NCBI RefSeq assembly: GCF_016907435.1
Contig: NZ_JAFBBZ010000001.1
Location: forward strand, 558,001-622,000
Direction of reading: 5' to 3'
DNA from: Nocardioides salarius
Lineage (GTDB): Bacteria; Actinomycetota; Actinomycetes; Propionibacteriales; Nocardioidaceae
DNA length: 64,000 bases
Positions within the stretch are counted from its first letter, which is position 1. Each line of letters begins with the position of its first letter. Below, piece by piece: positions 33,554 through 41,825 of the stretch. Made by a program: the position numbers and the translations under genes. The notes beneath the pieces are model-generated. The model was not told where the DNA came from and searched no databases. It saw only the letters and a list, made by a program, of their open reading frames with translations.

Positions 33554-34126
33554 TGCCGGTCCGGGGGTCGATCCCTGGCCCGACCCCGCACCGGACCCCG
33601 GGGCCGGCCCCGCGCCGAGCCGCAGGTAGCGCCCCCGGCGGTGGCCCAGCGCCCCGCCGGGGCCGTCGTCGTCGCCGACCGCCACGTGCGCCAGCCGGCA
33701 GGTGACCTCGAGCGACCAGCCGACCTCGCGCCGGCCGACCAGCTCGACCCCGGCCCAGGTGGGCGCCGAGAGCAGCCGCGGCCCCCACCCGGTCTGCTCG
33801 AAGTCGGCCAGCCGCCACGGTCCGCCGGGGGCGGGGGCGGTGCCGGCGAACGCGTCGGCCAGGTAGCGGTGCTCCCAGGCCAGCAGCGAGACGACCGCGC
33901 GGCCGGTGTCGAGCAGCGTTCCGGTCAGGTCGGCGTCGGGGTCGAGCAGCGCGAGCAGGCCGGGCTCCTCGCCGTGGGCCAGCATCAACGAGGTGACGGT
34001 CAGCCCGTCGCGCAGCGCGCCCTCGCCGGCGGCCCACAGGCTGACGGCGCCGCCGAGCCGGCCGCGGAGGCGGCGTACGGGGTCGGGATCGGGGTCGGCG
34101 AAGGGGTGCGAGTCGTGGATGGTCAC
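33551..34126 (-). CDS. Flavin reductase-like (FMN-binding) domain protein
   Basis: 191 residues resembling the flavin-reductase-like split-barrel family: VSLWAAGEGALRDGLTVTSLMLAHGEEPGLLALLDPDADL, then VSLLAWEHRYLADAFAG. These match the FMN-contact strand and loop, with a Gly/Pro-rich tail. GTG 34126 overlaps the TGA of the histidine kinase gene, so it is translated with the sensor. The substrate is unknown; a redox or flavin input to the two-component system is conceivable. Confidence 0.8.
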   Translation of the reverse strand: MTIHDSHPFADPDPDPVRRLRGRLGGAVSLWAAGEGALRDGLTVTSLMLAHGEEPGLLALLDPDADLTGTLLDTGRAVVSLLAWEHRYLADAFAGTAPAPGGPWRLADFEQTGWGPRLLSAPTWAGVELVGRREVGWSLEVTCRLAHVAVGDDDGPGGALGHRRGRYLRLGAGPAPGSGAGSGQGSTPGPA

Positions 34127-35268
34127 CGCGGCACCACCAGCTCCCACTCGGTGCCGAGGCCACCGGTGCTCAGGGTAGCGGTGCCGCCCAGGTCGTCGAG
34201 ACGGCCGCGCACCGAGCCGCTGACGCCGAGCCGGCCCTCGGCGACCGCCTCGTCGAGTCGACCCTCGGGGATGCCGGGTCCCTCGTCGCGCACCGACACC
34301 TCGACCCGGTCGGGCAGCGCCTCGAGCAGCACCCACGAGCGCGGGGGCGCGCCGTCGGCGGCGGCCGGCACGTGCCGGGCCACGTTGTCGAGGCACGCAC
34401 CCACCGCGGCCACGAGCTCGACGACCGCGTGCGCGTCGAGGGGCACCGGCTCGGCCGGCACCGCCACCTCGACACCGGGTCGACGTCCCAGCGCGACCAG
34501 CTCGGAGGCCAGGTCGAGCACCCGCAGTCCGCCGGCACTCCCCGCGCTGGCGGGGCCTGCGGTCCCGGCCACCCCGGCCGCGTCCTGGCTGCGGATCAGC
34601 CCGCGCAGCACGTCCTCCTGCTCACCGGCCAGCCGCGCCAGCTCCTCGCCCTGGCCGCCCAGCTCGTGGCCACGGCGCTGGACCAGCGCCAGCACCTGCA
34701 GCACCCCGTCGTGCACCGCCCGGGCCAGCCGGGTGCGCTCGGCCGCGGTGGCGGCGGCCCGCTCGGCGCGGTCGCGCTCAACGGCCATCTGCTGCAGCGA
34801 CCCGGCCATGTAGCCGACCACGGGGCCCCCGATGAGCAGCAGGAAGACGTTGCCGTAGACGGCCTGGCTGACGTCCTGGCGCACCGCCAGGTCGGTGCCG
34901 GCCAGCACCAGCGCCGCCACGAGCCCACCCTGCCAGCGCAGGTGCACCGCCCAGGCCAGCAGCGCGGTCATCACCCAGAAGCCGGGCACCGAGGCGTTGA
35001 AGTCGGGCCCCTTGACCAGCGGGCTGCTCACCAGCGCCACGACCGCGATGGCGAGGTCGGTGCCCAGCAGTGCCCAGCCGCGCCGGGCGTGGTCGGCGTA
35101 GAAGTGCCCGGCCAGCACGGTCCAGACCGCGAGCGAGGCGACCACACCGAGGCCCAGCACGGGGCGGTCGAAGTTGTCGTAGCGGTAGACGTTGAGCGCC
35201 ACCGTGTTGGCCAGCACCACCCAGCGCAGCCAGGCCAGGGCCTGGAAGAGCCGGTCCTCGACGGCCAC
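34123..35268 (-). CDS. MacS-like sensor histidine kinase
   Basis: NarX-type membrane sensor of about 381 residues. Five to six hydrophobic helices (WLRWVVLANTVALNV to VFLLLIGGPVVGYMAG) precede a HisKA_3 core. The phospho-acceptor is in RLARAVHDGVLQVLALV; the ATPase part has CLDNVARHV (N box) and DEGPGI (G1), and ends GTEWELVVPR. MacS-like kinases of actinobacteria have this layout. GTG 35268 is the first plausible start; a CTG overlapping the plsC stop would add about 24 residues. It is coupled to the flavin-reductase gene; the regulator at 32821 is the likely partner. Confidence 0.87.
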   Translation of the reverse strand: MAVEDRLFQALAWLRWVVLANTVALNVYRYDNFDRPVLGLGVVASLAVWTVLAGHFYADHARRGWALLGTDLAIAVVALVSSPLVKGPDFNASVPGFWVMTALLAWAVHLRWQGGLVAALVLAGTDLAVRQDVSQAVYGNVFLLLIGGPVVGYMAGSLQQMAVERDRAERAAATAAERTRLARAVHDGVLQVLALVQRRGHELGGQGEELARLAGEQEDVLRGLIRSQDAAGVAGTAGPASAGSAGGLRVLDLASELVALGRRPGVEVAVPAEPVPLDAHAVVELVAAVGACLDNVARHVPAAADGAPPRSWVLLEALPDRVEVSVRDEGPGIPEGRLDEAVAEGRLGVSGSVRGRLDDLGGTATLSTGGLGTEWELVVPR

Positions 35269-35336
35269 GGCCGCCGGGTGGTCGGGATCGGCCGCGCCGG
35301 GCCGGGTGCGGCCGGGCAGTGCCGCACGGAGCCGGG

Positions 35337-36068
35337 TCAGGACGCCTTCTTCTGCTCGCCCGCCGACTGCGCCGCGGCGGCGGCGTCGGCCTTCTTCGAC
35401 TCCTCCTTGGCGCGGGCGGCGTACATGTCGACGTACTCCTGGCCCGAGAGGCGCATGATCTCGTACATGATCTCGTCGGTGATCGAGCGCAGGATGTAGC
35501 GGTCGTTCTCGAGGCCCTCGTAGCGCGAGAAGTCCAGGGGCTTGCCGAAGCGCACCACGGGCCGGGTGACGGTGCCGAACTTCTTGCCCGGCGGGGCCAC
35601 CACGTCGGTGCCGACGACGGCCACCGGGACCACCGGGACGCCGCTCTCGAGCGCCAGGCGCGCCACCCCGGTCTTGCCGCGGTAGAGCTTGCCGTCGTGG
35701 GAGCGGGTGCCCTCGGGGTAGATGCCGAAGAGGCCGCCCTCGCCCAGCACCCGCTTGGCCGAGAGCAGCGCACCGGCCGCCGCGTCGGCGCCGGAGCGGT
35801 CGATGGGCACCTGGCCCGAGCCGGAGAAGAACGTCTTCTGCAGCCAGCCCTTGAGACCGGTGCCGGTGAAGTACTCGGCCTTGGCCACGAAGGTGACCCG
35901 GCGCGAGAGCGTGAGCGGCATGAACAGCCAGTCGGCGTACGAGAGGTGGTTGCTGGCCAGGATGGCCGGACCGTTCTCGGGCACGTGCTCGGCGCCCTCG
36001 ACCTGGGGCCGGAAGACCACGCGCAGCAGCGGCCCGATGGCCACCCACTTGAGGAACCAGTAGAACAC
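35337..36068 (-). CDS. plsC: 1-Acyl-sn-glycerol-3-phosphate acyltransferase
   Basis: Membrane-associated acyltransferase making phosphatidic acid, about 243 residues. SNHLSYADWLF carries the NHx4D catalytic motif, and FGIYPEGTRSHDGKLYRGKTG the acyl-acceptor motif EGTRS with the GKTG extension. The tail is Lys/Ala-rich. GTG 36068 (VFYWFLKWV) has GGGGAGG upstream. GTG 36128 would lie almost on the minus-10 box and is rejected. In M. tuberculosis the acyltransferase Rv2182c occupies this backbone position. It precedes the MacS-like sensor with 68 bases between. Confidence 0.9.
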   Translation of the reverse strand: MFYWFLKWVAIGPLLRVVFRPQVEGAEHVPENGPAILASNHLSYADWLFMPLTLSRRVTFVAKAEYFTGTGLKGWLQKTFFSGSGQVPIDRSGADAAAGALLSAKRVLGEGGLFGIYPEGTRSHDGKLYRGKTGVARLALESGVPVVPVAVVGTDVVAPPGKKFGTVTRPVVRFGKPLDFSRYEGLENDRYILRSITDEIMYEIMRLSGQEYVDMYAARAKEESKKADAAAAAQSAGEQKKAS

Positions 36069-36132
36069 CGAGACGACCCTCCCCGACCACGTACGACGAC
36101 TGCCGCTGGGGACTCCTGCGGCGCGCACCAGC

Positions 36133-36138
36133 CTAGGG
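36133..36138 (-). promoter_or_regulatory. Minus-10 box of plsC at a shared divergent promoter
   Basis: TAGGCT on the minus strand, about 65 bases before the plsC start. It is embedded in the palindrome CCTAGG, which supplies a TAGGGC hexamer on the plus strand for the esterase gene. Confidence 0.45.
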
Positions 36139-36151
36139 CATGATCTCGCGC

Positions 36152-36946
36152 ATGACTCCTGCGTCGGCCCCGCCCGTGCACCCGCTGGCCGCCCCCCTCG
36201 CCACCGACCCCGACCCGTCGCTGACCGGCGACCGGCGCGTCGGGGTGCTGGTCTGCCACGGCTTCACCGGGCAGCCCGCCTCGGTGAAGCCGTGGGCGCA
36301 GGCGCTGGCCGGGCGCGGGTACGCCGTCGAGGTGCCGCGCCTGCCCGGGCACGGCACGACCTGGCAGGACCTCAACGGCTACCGCTGGGAGGACTGGTAC
36401 GCCGAGGTCCGCGCGGCGCACCGCAGGCTGCTGGAGCGCTGCGACGTCGTGGTGCTGGCCGGGCTGTCGATGGGCGGGGCGCTGGTGCTGCGACTGGCCG
36501 CCGACGTGGAGTCCTCCGACCAGGTCGCGGGGGTCGTGGTGGTCAACCCGGCCGTGGCCACCAAGCGCCTCGACGTCAAGCTGCTGCCGGTGCTCAAGCA
36601 CCTCGTGCCGTCGTTCCGGGGCATCACCGACGACATCAGGAAGCCCGGCGTCACCGAGCACGGCTACCCGCGCGCGCCCCTGAAGGCGGTGCACTCGATG
36701 ATGCGGGCCTGGCCGGTGCTGGTGGCCGACCTGCCGCGGGTCACCGCGCCCGTGCTCTACGCCCGCTCGGCGGTCGACCACGTGGTCGACGAGTCGTCGG
36801 AGCCGCTGATCACCTCGCGGGTCTCCTCACGTGACGTGACGGTGCTGCGGCTGCCCGACAGCTACCACGTGGCCACCCTCGACAACGACCTGCCGCTGCT
36901 CGTCGAGGAGACCGCTGCCTTCGTCGCCCGGGTGACCTCGGGCTGA
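36152..36946 (+). CDS. Alpha/beta hydrolase, carboxylesterase-like
   Basis: Soluble esterase/lipase-like enzyme of about 264 residues. GVLVCHGFTGQPASVKPWA is the oxyanion loop, GLSMGG the nucleophile elbow with Ser106, YARSAVDHVVD the acid and DSYHVATLD the His. The cap is short, as in the Est30/monoacylglycerol lipase type. ATG 36152 is preferred; ATG 36140 is possible. Divergent with plsC from a shared promoter, so a lipid substrate is a reasonable guess. Confidence 0.88.
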   Translation: MTPASAPPVHPLAAPLATDPDPSLTGDRRVGVLVCHGFTGQPASVKPWAQALAGRGYAVEVPRLPGHGTTWQDLNGYRWEDWYAEVRAAHRRLLERCDVVVLAGLSMGGALVLRLAADVESSDQVAGVVVVNPAVATKRLDVKLLPVLKHLVPSFRGITDDIRKPGVTEHGYPRAPLKAVHSMMRAWPVLVADLPRVTAPVLYARSAVDHVVDESSEPLITSRVSSRDVTVLRLPDSYHVATLDNDLPLLVEETAAFVARVTSG

Positions 36947-36957
36947 GGCCCACCGCC

Positions 36958-36963
36958 TACGCT
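36958..36963 (+). promoter_or_regulatory. Minus-10 box of the gene at 36970 (leaderless type)
   Basis: TACGCT, six bases before GTG 36970. Confidence 0.55.
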
Positions 36964-36969
36964 CGAAGG

Positions 36970-37428
36970 GTGCATCGCGAGGAGGACGACGAGGCCTGGC
37001 GCGCGATCGTGGAGAACTTCGGCGAGCGCGCCGAGCTCGACGACCCGGAGGCTGCCTCGGAGACGAGGACCGAGCCCGACCCCGAGCCCGGTCCCGCCGC
37101 GGGACCCGACCCGGACCCGGCCCCGGAGCCTGCCCCGGAGCCTGCCCCGGCTCCCCCGCCGGCACCCGCACCCCCGGTCGACGACGAGGACCGCTTCGTG
37201 CCCCCCGAGCCGGGCCCGCTGCCGGTGCCCGCCCCCGACCGCGGCATCGCCTGGATCGGGGTCTTCGGGGCCCCGGTGGTGCTGCTGGTCTCACTGCTGG
37301 CCGGCATCGACCTGCCGCGCTGGGTCGGGTGGCTGATGGTCGCCTGGTTCGTCGGCGGCTTCGTCTACCTGGTCCACCAGATGCCCCGCGAGCCCCGCGA
37401 CCCCTGGGACGACGGCTCCCGGGTCTGA
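36970..37428 (+). CDS. Pro-rich membrane protein of unknown function
   Basis: 152 residues: an acidic N-terminus (HREEDDEAWRAIVENFGERA), a Pro/Glu/Ala repeat linker (about residues 35-75), then two membrane helices (IAWIGVFGAPVVLLVSLLAGI and VGWLMVAWFVGGFVYLVHQM) and a short basic-acidic tail. It resembles conserved actinobacterial small membrane proteins, but I cannot name the family. GTG 36970 is supported by the leaderless box. It is convergent with the ROK kinase gene. Confidence 0.75.
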   Translation: MHREEDDEAWRAIVENFGERAELDDPEAASETRTEPDPEPGPAAGPDPDPAPEPAPEPAPAPPPAPAPPVDDEDRFVPPEPGPLPVPAPDRGIAWIGVFGAPVVLLVSLLAGIDLPRWVGWLMVAWFVGGFVYLVHQMPREPRDPWDDGSRV

Positions 37429-37470
37429 CCCGGGCCTCCAAGCCCGACCGACAGACCTGGCCGGGCCGGC

Positions 37471-38469
37471 TCAGCCGCGCGGACGCGCGTGCCGGCCCAG
37501 GCCCTCACGCACCAGGTCGGCGGCGCCGACCACCCCGGCCTCGGGGCCGTAGCGCGCCCGCAGCAGCGGCGGCACGACCCGGTGCTGCGCGCCGACCAGC
37601 GAGCGGCCCAGCTCCTCGCGCGCCGGCTCGAGCAGCAGGTCGCCCGCGGCCGACACCCCGCCGCCGACGACCACGACGCTGGGGTCGAGCCCTGCGACCA
37701 GGTTGGCCACCCCGAGGCCCAGCCACTCCCCGACCTCGGCGTACGCCGCCAGCGCCGCGGGGTCGCCGGCGCGTGCGGCGTCGGTGACCATCGGGCCGGT
37801 CAGGGCGGCCGGGTCGCCGCCGCAGGCCGCGGCCAGCGCACCGTCGGGGCCGAGCCCCGCGCGGGCGGCGCGCACCAGGGCGTTGCCGCTGCAGTACTGC
37901 TCCCAGCAGCCGCGCCCGCCGCACTCGCAGTCGCGGCCCCCGGGCACGACGCGGGTGTGGCCGAACTCGCCGGCCATGCCGTTGCGGCCGCGGTGCAGCA
38001 CCCCGCCGACCACGACCGCGCCCCCGATGCCGGTGCCCAGCGTCAGCACCAGCGCGTCGGCGGCCCCCATCGCCGACCCGTGCGCCGACTCGGCCCGGGC
38101 CACGCAGTTGGCGTCGTTGTCGAGGAAGACCGGCACGCCCCACCGGTCGGTGAGCCGGGCCCGCACCTGGTGGCCGCGCCAGGGCAGGTGCGGGGCGAAG
38201 GCCACCCGCTCGCCTGCGGCGTCGACGAAGCCGGCGGCGGCCAGGCCGACGCCGGCCACCCGCCGGCCGTCGGCGACCTCGTGCACCGCCTCGCTGAGCG
38301 CGTCCTCGAGCAGCGCGACGTCGACGCGCCGGCCGGGGGTGGCCCGGTGGGCGACCCGCGAGACGCTGCCGTCGATGGCCACCTCGGCGGCCATCACCTT
38401 GGTGCCGCCGACGTCGACGCCGATCACGACCGGGCGCAGGGCCCCCGAGCCCGCCTGCAGGAGCGACAC
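37471..38469 (-). CDS. ROK family sugar kinase, copy 2
   Basis: 332 residues. GVDVGGTKVMAAEV is the ATP loop; FLDNDANCVARAE and LTLGTGIGGAVVVGGVLHRG are the sugar and phosphate segments; EFGHTRV supplies the catalytic His. CECGGRGCWEQYCSGNAL is the ROK zinc site with its Cys ligands. It follows the other ROK gene by seven bases and resembles it throughout, so a tandem duplication within one operon is likely. Glucose is the likeliest substrate for such kinases, but one copy may have another sugar. Confidence 0.9.
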   Translation of the reverse strand: MSLLQAGSGALRPVVIGVDVGGTKVMAAEVAIDGSVSRVAHRATPGRRVDVALLEDALSEAVHEVADGRRVAGVGLAAAGFVDAAGERVAFAPHLPWRGHQVRARLTDRWGVPVFLDNDANCVARAESAHGSAMGAADALVLTLGTGIGGAVVVGGVLHRGRNGMAGEFGHTRVVPGGRDCECGGRGCWEQYCSGNALVRAARAGLGPDGALAAACGGDPAALTGPMVTDAARAGDPAALAAYAEVGEWLGLGVANLVAGLDPSVVVVGGGVSAAGDLLLEPAREELGRSLVGAQHRVVPPLLRARYGPEAGVVGAADLVREGLGRHARPRG

Positions 38470-38476
38470 GGCGGGC

Positions 38477-39418
38477 TCAGACGCGGGCGAGGTCGGCGGC
38501 GCCGATGAGACCGGCCCGGTTGCCCAGGCGGGCCTTGCGGATCTCGAGGCTGGGCCGGTGGCCGCGACCGGTGAGCTGGGCGGCGAAGGCGGCCCGGATC
38601 GGGTTGAGCAGCAGGTCGCCGGCCTCGCTGACTCCCCCGCCGATCACCACGGCGGCCGGGTCGAGCACGGCGGTGAGGGAGGCGATCCCCTCGCCGAGCC
38701 ACCGCCCGAGGTCGGCGAGCTGCTCGACGGCGAAGGGGTCGCCGGCGCGGGCGGCCTCGGTGATGAGGGGGCCGGTGATGGCCTCGGGGTCGCCGCCGGC
38801 GAGGTCGAGGACCTCACGGGCCAGGAGCGATCCGCCGGCAGCGGCCGCGCGGGCCTCGCGCACCAGCGCCGAGCCCGAGCCGTACTGCTCGAAGCAGCCG
38901 CGGTTGCCGCAGCCGCACAGGATGCCGTTGGGCACGACGCGCATGTGGCCGATCTCGGCGCCGACGCCGAAGGCGCCCCGGTGCAGGGCGCCGTCGAGCA
39001 CGATGCCGCCGCCCACGCCCGTGCCGACGGTGACCAGCAGCAGGTCCTCGACGTCGTGGCCGGCGCCGAAGCGGAACTCGCCCCAGGCCGCGGCGTTGGC
39101 GTCGTTCTCGATGACCACCGGCAGGTCGAGGCGGCGCTCGAGGTCGGCGCGCATCGCCACGTCGCGCCAGGCGATGTTGGGCGCGAACATGACCACCGAG
39201 CGCGAGCGGTCGACGTACCCGGCCGCCCCTACACCCACGGCGCGCACGTCGTGGCGCGAGCGCAGCTCGCGCACCAGGCCGGCGACGGCCTCCTCGATCG
39301 CCTCCTCGGAGCTGGCGGGCGAGACCACCCTCAGCTCCTCGAGGATGGTGCCCTCCTCGTCGACGACACCGCCGGCGATCTTGGTGCCGCCGATGTCGAT
39401 GCCACAGGTCAGGCTCAT
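38477..39418 (-). CDS. glkA: ROK family glucokinase, copy 1
   Basis: 313 residues, close to actinobacterial glucokinase. TCGIDIGGTKIAGGVVD is the ATP loop, VIENDANAAAWGEFRFGAG the sugar site, EIGHMRVVPNGILCGCGNRGCFEQYGSGSAL the catalytic His plus zinc-binding Cys cluster, and VVIGGGVSEAGDLLL the C-terminal adenine site. ATG 39418 overlaps the stop of the upstream gene (ATGA). It heads the tandem pair. In Streptomyces a similar glucokinase also mediates glucose repression. Confidence 0.92.
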   Translation of the reverse strand: MSLTCGIDIGGTKIAGGVVDEEGTILEELRVVSPASSEEAIEEAVAGLVRELRSRHDVRAVGVGAAGYVDRSRSVVMFAPNIAWRDVAMRADLERRLDLPVVIENDANAAAWGEFRFGAGHDVEDLLLVTVGTGVGGGIVLDGALHRGAFGVGAEIGHMRVVPNGILCGCGNRGCFEQYGSGSALVREARAAAAGGSLLAREVLDLAGGDPEAITGPLITEAARAGDPFAVEQLADLGRWLGEGIASLTAVLDPAAVVIGGGVSEAGDLLLNPIRAAFAAQLTGRGHRPSLEIRKARLGNRAGLIGAADLARV

Positions 39419-39975
39419 GGGAGGTCTCCGGGGTCGGTGCGGGGCTCGGTCTCGTCGTCCGGCTCGTCGTCGAGGTCGATCGTCTCGACGTCGCGCGAGC
39501 GGCCCGACGGCGGGGTGGTCGCCAGCAGCGCCGCGGCCGCCTGCACCAGCGACGAGGCGGCCGCGCCGAGGTGCGCGCGGACCTCGGGGCTGACCTGTCG
39601 CACGGCGTGCACGCCCCGGCACACCGGGCACCAGCGGCACTCGGGCGCGCCGGTGGCGAGGTTGTCGTCGAGGGCGCCGGCGAGGTGCTCCTGCACCCGG
39701 GCGGCTGCCTCGGCGGCGTGCCCGGCCAGACCCGCGAGGTGGGAGCCGAGATCGTGCAGGTCGCCCTGCGCGGCCTTCGCCCCGGCCGCGCCCAGGTCGC
39801 CCAAGTCACCCAGGTCACCCAGGTCACCCAGGTCGCCCAGGTCACCGGCCTGGTCCTGGGCCCAGTCGGTGAGGGCGCCGAAGAGCTTGGCGGCCTCCTC
39901 GGCGAGGGAACCGACGTCCTCGCCGCTCCGGTCGCCGGAGCGGTCCGCGCCGCCGGGGGGCTTCTCGTCGCTCAC
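39415..39975 (-). CDS. Small acidic protein with in-frame GDL repeats, unknown function
   Basis: 186 residues. An acidic N-terminus is followed by five or more GDL tripeptides encoded by a 9-bp tandem repeat, then a helical segment and a double-CxxC-like knuckle, CRWCPVCRGVH, which could bind zinc. The tail is acidic. GTG 39975 overlaps the end of the ArsA-like ATPase gene and its stop overlaps the glucokinase start, so ATPase, this protein and two kinases form one coupled operon. It resembles the DUF5304-type proteins at this position in other actinobacteria, but I am unsure of the family. Confidence 0.7.
   Translation of the reverse strand: MSDEKPPGGADRSGDRSGEDVGSLAEEAAKLFGALTDWAQDQAGDLGDLGDLGDLGDLGDLGAAGAKAAQGDLHDLGSHLAGLAGHAAEAAARVQEHLAGALDDNLATGAPECRWCPVCRGVHAVRQVSPEVRAHLGAAASSLVQAAAALLATTPPSGRSRDVETIDLDDEPDDETEPRTDPGDLP
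39792..39847. repeat. 9-bp tandem repeat inside a coding sequence
   Basis: About six copies of CAGGTCACC with single-base variants. The unit length keeps the frame, so copy-number change alters only the number of GDL tripeptides. Confidence 0.8.
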
Positions 39976-41180
39976 CGCGCCGCCTCCCGTCGTACGCCGC
40001 TCGCGGCGCCCGGCTCCTCGTGCTCGACGAAGCGGACCCGCAGGCCGCCGGCCTCGACCCGCGCGCCGGCCACCCGCAGGCGGGCCAGTCCGGCCGGCAG
40101 GGTCAGCAGCCGGCGGTAGGACCCGACCGTGACCACCAGCTCGTCGCCGTTGCGGGCCAGGTCGACCTCGGCGCGGGTGACGAGCGGCAGCGCGAGGCGC
40201 AGCAGCGCGCCGCCCTCGGTGCGCTCGATGCTGAAGGGCCCCGGCCCCGCCGGCACCGCCAGCGGGTCGGCGCCGGCGTAGACCTGCTCGGCGAGCCCGC
40301 GCAGCGCCTCGACGCCGACGGGCTCCTCGGCGCGGTACTCCGAGCGCCACACCGGCAGCCCGGCGAAGGACTGCTCGACCTGCCCGAGCACCGCGGCCTG
40401 CGAGGCCACCCAGCCGGCGCGCCAGTCGTCGCCGCCGGCCTCGGGGAAGACGCGGTTGGCCACGACGCCGTCGACGCGGTAGCCGAAGAGGGAGAGGTGG
40501 GTCCAGCTGCGGCGGGCCTCGGCGAGCACGACGTTCTCGGGAGTGAGCACGACCCGCACGCTGGCGTCGGGGCCCGACAGCAGGGTGCGGACCTCGTCGA
40601 GCTCGGCGTGCAGCCGCTCGATCGCGTCGAAGACGTGGTCATCGGGCATCGGCACCCCCACGCTGCGGGTCAGCACCGGCTTGAGGGCCTTGATGATGCG
40701 CCGCTCGGCGGGGAAGACGCGCTGCATGTACCAGCCCAGCGCCTCGGGCAGGGCCAGCAGGCGCAGCGTCTCGGCGGTGGGGGCGCAGTCGACGACCACG
40801 ACGTCCCAGCGTCCCGACAGCGCCTGCTGGCGCAGCTCGAGCAGCGCCAGCACCTCCTCGGCGCCCGGCAGCACGGTCAGCTCCTCGGCCGCGACCGGGT
40901 CGACGCCGGCCGCGTCGAGGACCGAGAGCAGGTAGTGCTGCACCTCGGCCCACGACTGCTGCAGCTTGCGCTGCGCGTCGACCTGCTGGACGTGCAGGCG
41001 CGGCGCCACCTCTCTGGGCTCGGGCCCGGCGCTCACGCCGAAGGCGTCGGCCAGGGAGTGCGCGGCGTCGGTCGACAGCACCAGGGTGCGGTGCCCGGCG
41101 GCCGCGGCGAGCGCCGCGGTGCCCGCGGCGACGGTCGACTTGCCGACCCCGCCCTTGCCGGTGAACAGCAGGATGCGCAC
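39972..41180 (-). CDS. ArsA/GET3-like ATPase
   Basis: 402-residue P-loop ATPase of the ArsA/MinD superfamily. LLFTGKGGVGKSTVAAGTA is the deviant Walker A, VLSTDAAHSLADAFG switch I, and VVVDCAPTAETLRLLALPEAL switch II, as in ArsA. A C-terminal domain from about residue 310 (GPFSIERTEGGALLRLALPL) resembles the Hsp20-like tail in actinobacterial members. In M. tuberculosis Rv2184c/Rv2185c the ATPase also lies next to the SRPBCC protein, as here, 13 bases away. Function in these bacteria is unknown; a GET3-like role is speculative. Confidence 0.88.
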   Translation of the reverse strand: MRILLFTGKGGVGKSTVAAGTAALAAAAGHRTLVLSTDAAHSLADAFGVSAGPEPREVAPRLHVQQVDAQRKLQQSWAEVQHYLLSVLDAAGVDPVAAEELTVLPGAEEVLALLELRQQALSGRWDVVVVDCAPTAETLRLLALPEALGWYMQRVFPAERRIIKALKPVLTRSVGVPMPDDHVFDAIERLHAELDEVRTLLSGPDASVRVVLTPENVVLAEARRSWTHLSLFGYRVDGVVANRVFPEAGGDDWRAGWVASQAAVLGQVEQSFAGLPVWRSEYRAEEPVGVEALRGLAEQVYAGADPLAVPAGPGPFSIERTEGGALLRLALPLVTRAEVDLARNGDELVVTVGSYRRLLTLPAGLARLRVAGARVEAGGLRVRFVEHEEPGAASGVRREAAR

Positions 41181-41193
41181 GCAGCGGCCCCGC

Positions 41194-41643
41194 TCAGCCG
41201 AGCGACTCGACGCGCTTCTTCAAGCCCTTCAGCGCCGTGTCGATGAGGATCTTCTCGCCCTTGCGCTTGAGCATGCCGATCAGCGGGATCGAGACGTCGA
41301 GGGCGAGGCGGTAGGTCACCTCGGTGGCGCCGTCGCGCTCGCGCAGCACGTAGGCGCCGTCGAGCATGCGCAGCATCTTGCCCTCGACGAGGCTCCAGGT
41401 GACCTGGCGGTCGCCGTCCCACTCGTAGGCCAGTGTGTACTCGTCCTTGATCGGGGAGACGTCGAGGGAGAAGAACACCTCGCGCGCCCGGCCCGCCTCG
41501 GGACCCTCGTCGATGGTGGAGCGCACCTCGGCGGTCTTCACGCCCTTGGCCCAGGCGGGGTACGCCGGGAAGTCGGCGATCACGTCCATGACCTGCGCGG
41601 CTGTGGCGTCGATCACGATCGACGAGGTGGTCTGCTCGGCCAT
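41194..41643 (-). CDS. SRPBCC family protein (cyclase/dehydrase-like)
   Basis: 149-residue START-like fold protein, the type of Rv2185c. It begins EQTTSSIVIDATAAQVMDVIADFPAYPAWAKG, the typical first strand and helices, and ends with the long C-terminal helix GEKILIDTALKGLKKRVESLG over the lipid-binding cavity. ATG 41643 is the start. It heads the operon to the ArsA-like ATPase and is divergent from the acyl-CoA synthetase, which suggests hydrophobic ligand handling. The ligand is unknown. Confidence 0.87.
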   Translation of the reverse strand: MAEQTTSSIVIDATAAQVMDVIADFPAYPAWAKGVKTAEVRSTIDEGPEAGRAREVFFSLDVSPIKDEYTLAYEWDGDRQVTWSLVEGKMLRMLDGAYVLRERDGATEVTYRLALDVSIPLIGMLKRKGEKILIDTALKGLKKRVESLG

Positions 41644-41825
41644 CTGGCTGCCCCCTGTCCCTCCCGGTGGTGACCCGGGTCTCTCCCCCGAGTGCGCGGC
41701 GACTGTACCGGATGGGCCGGGGCCGCCCGGCGGCGGTAACGTGCCGTGCGCGTCCCGCCCCGGGCCGCGGCGGGCATGACCGCGAGCCCGACCGGGCCGG
41801 ATTCGTGAGCAAGAAGGAGACAGAC

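Noticed and set aside
36069..36128. Longer plsC from GTG 36128
   Set aside because: The start would lie only two bases after the TAGGCT box, upstream of any likely transcription start, while GTG 36068 has GGGGAGG.
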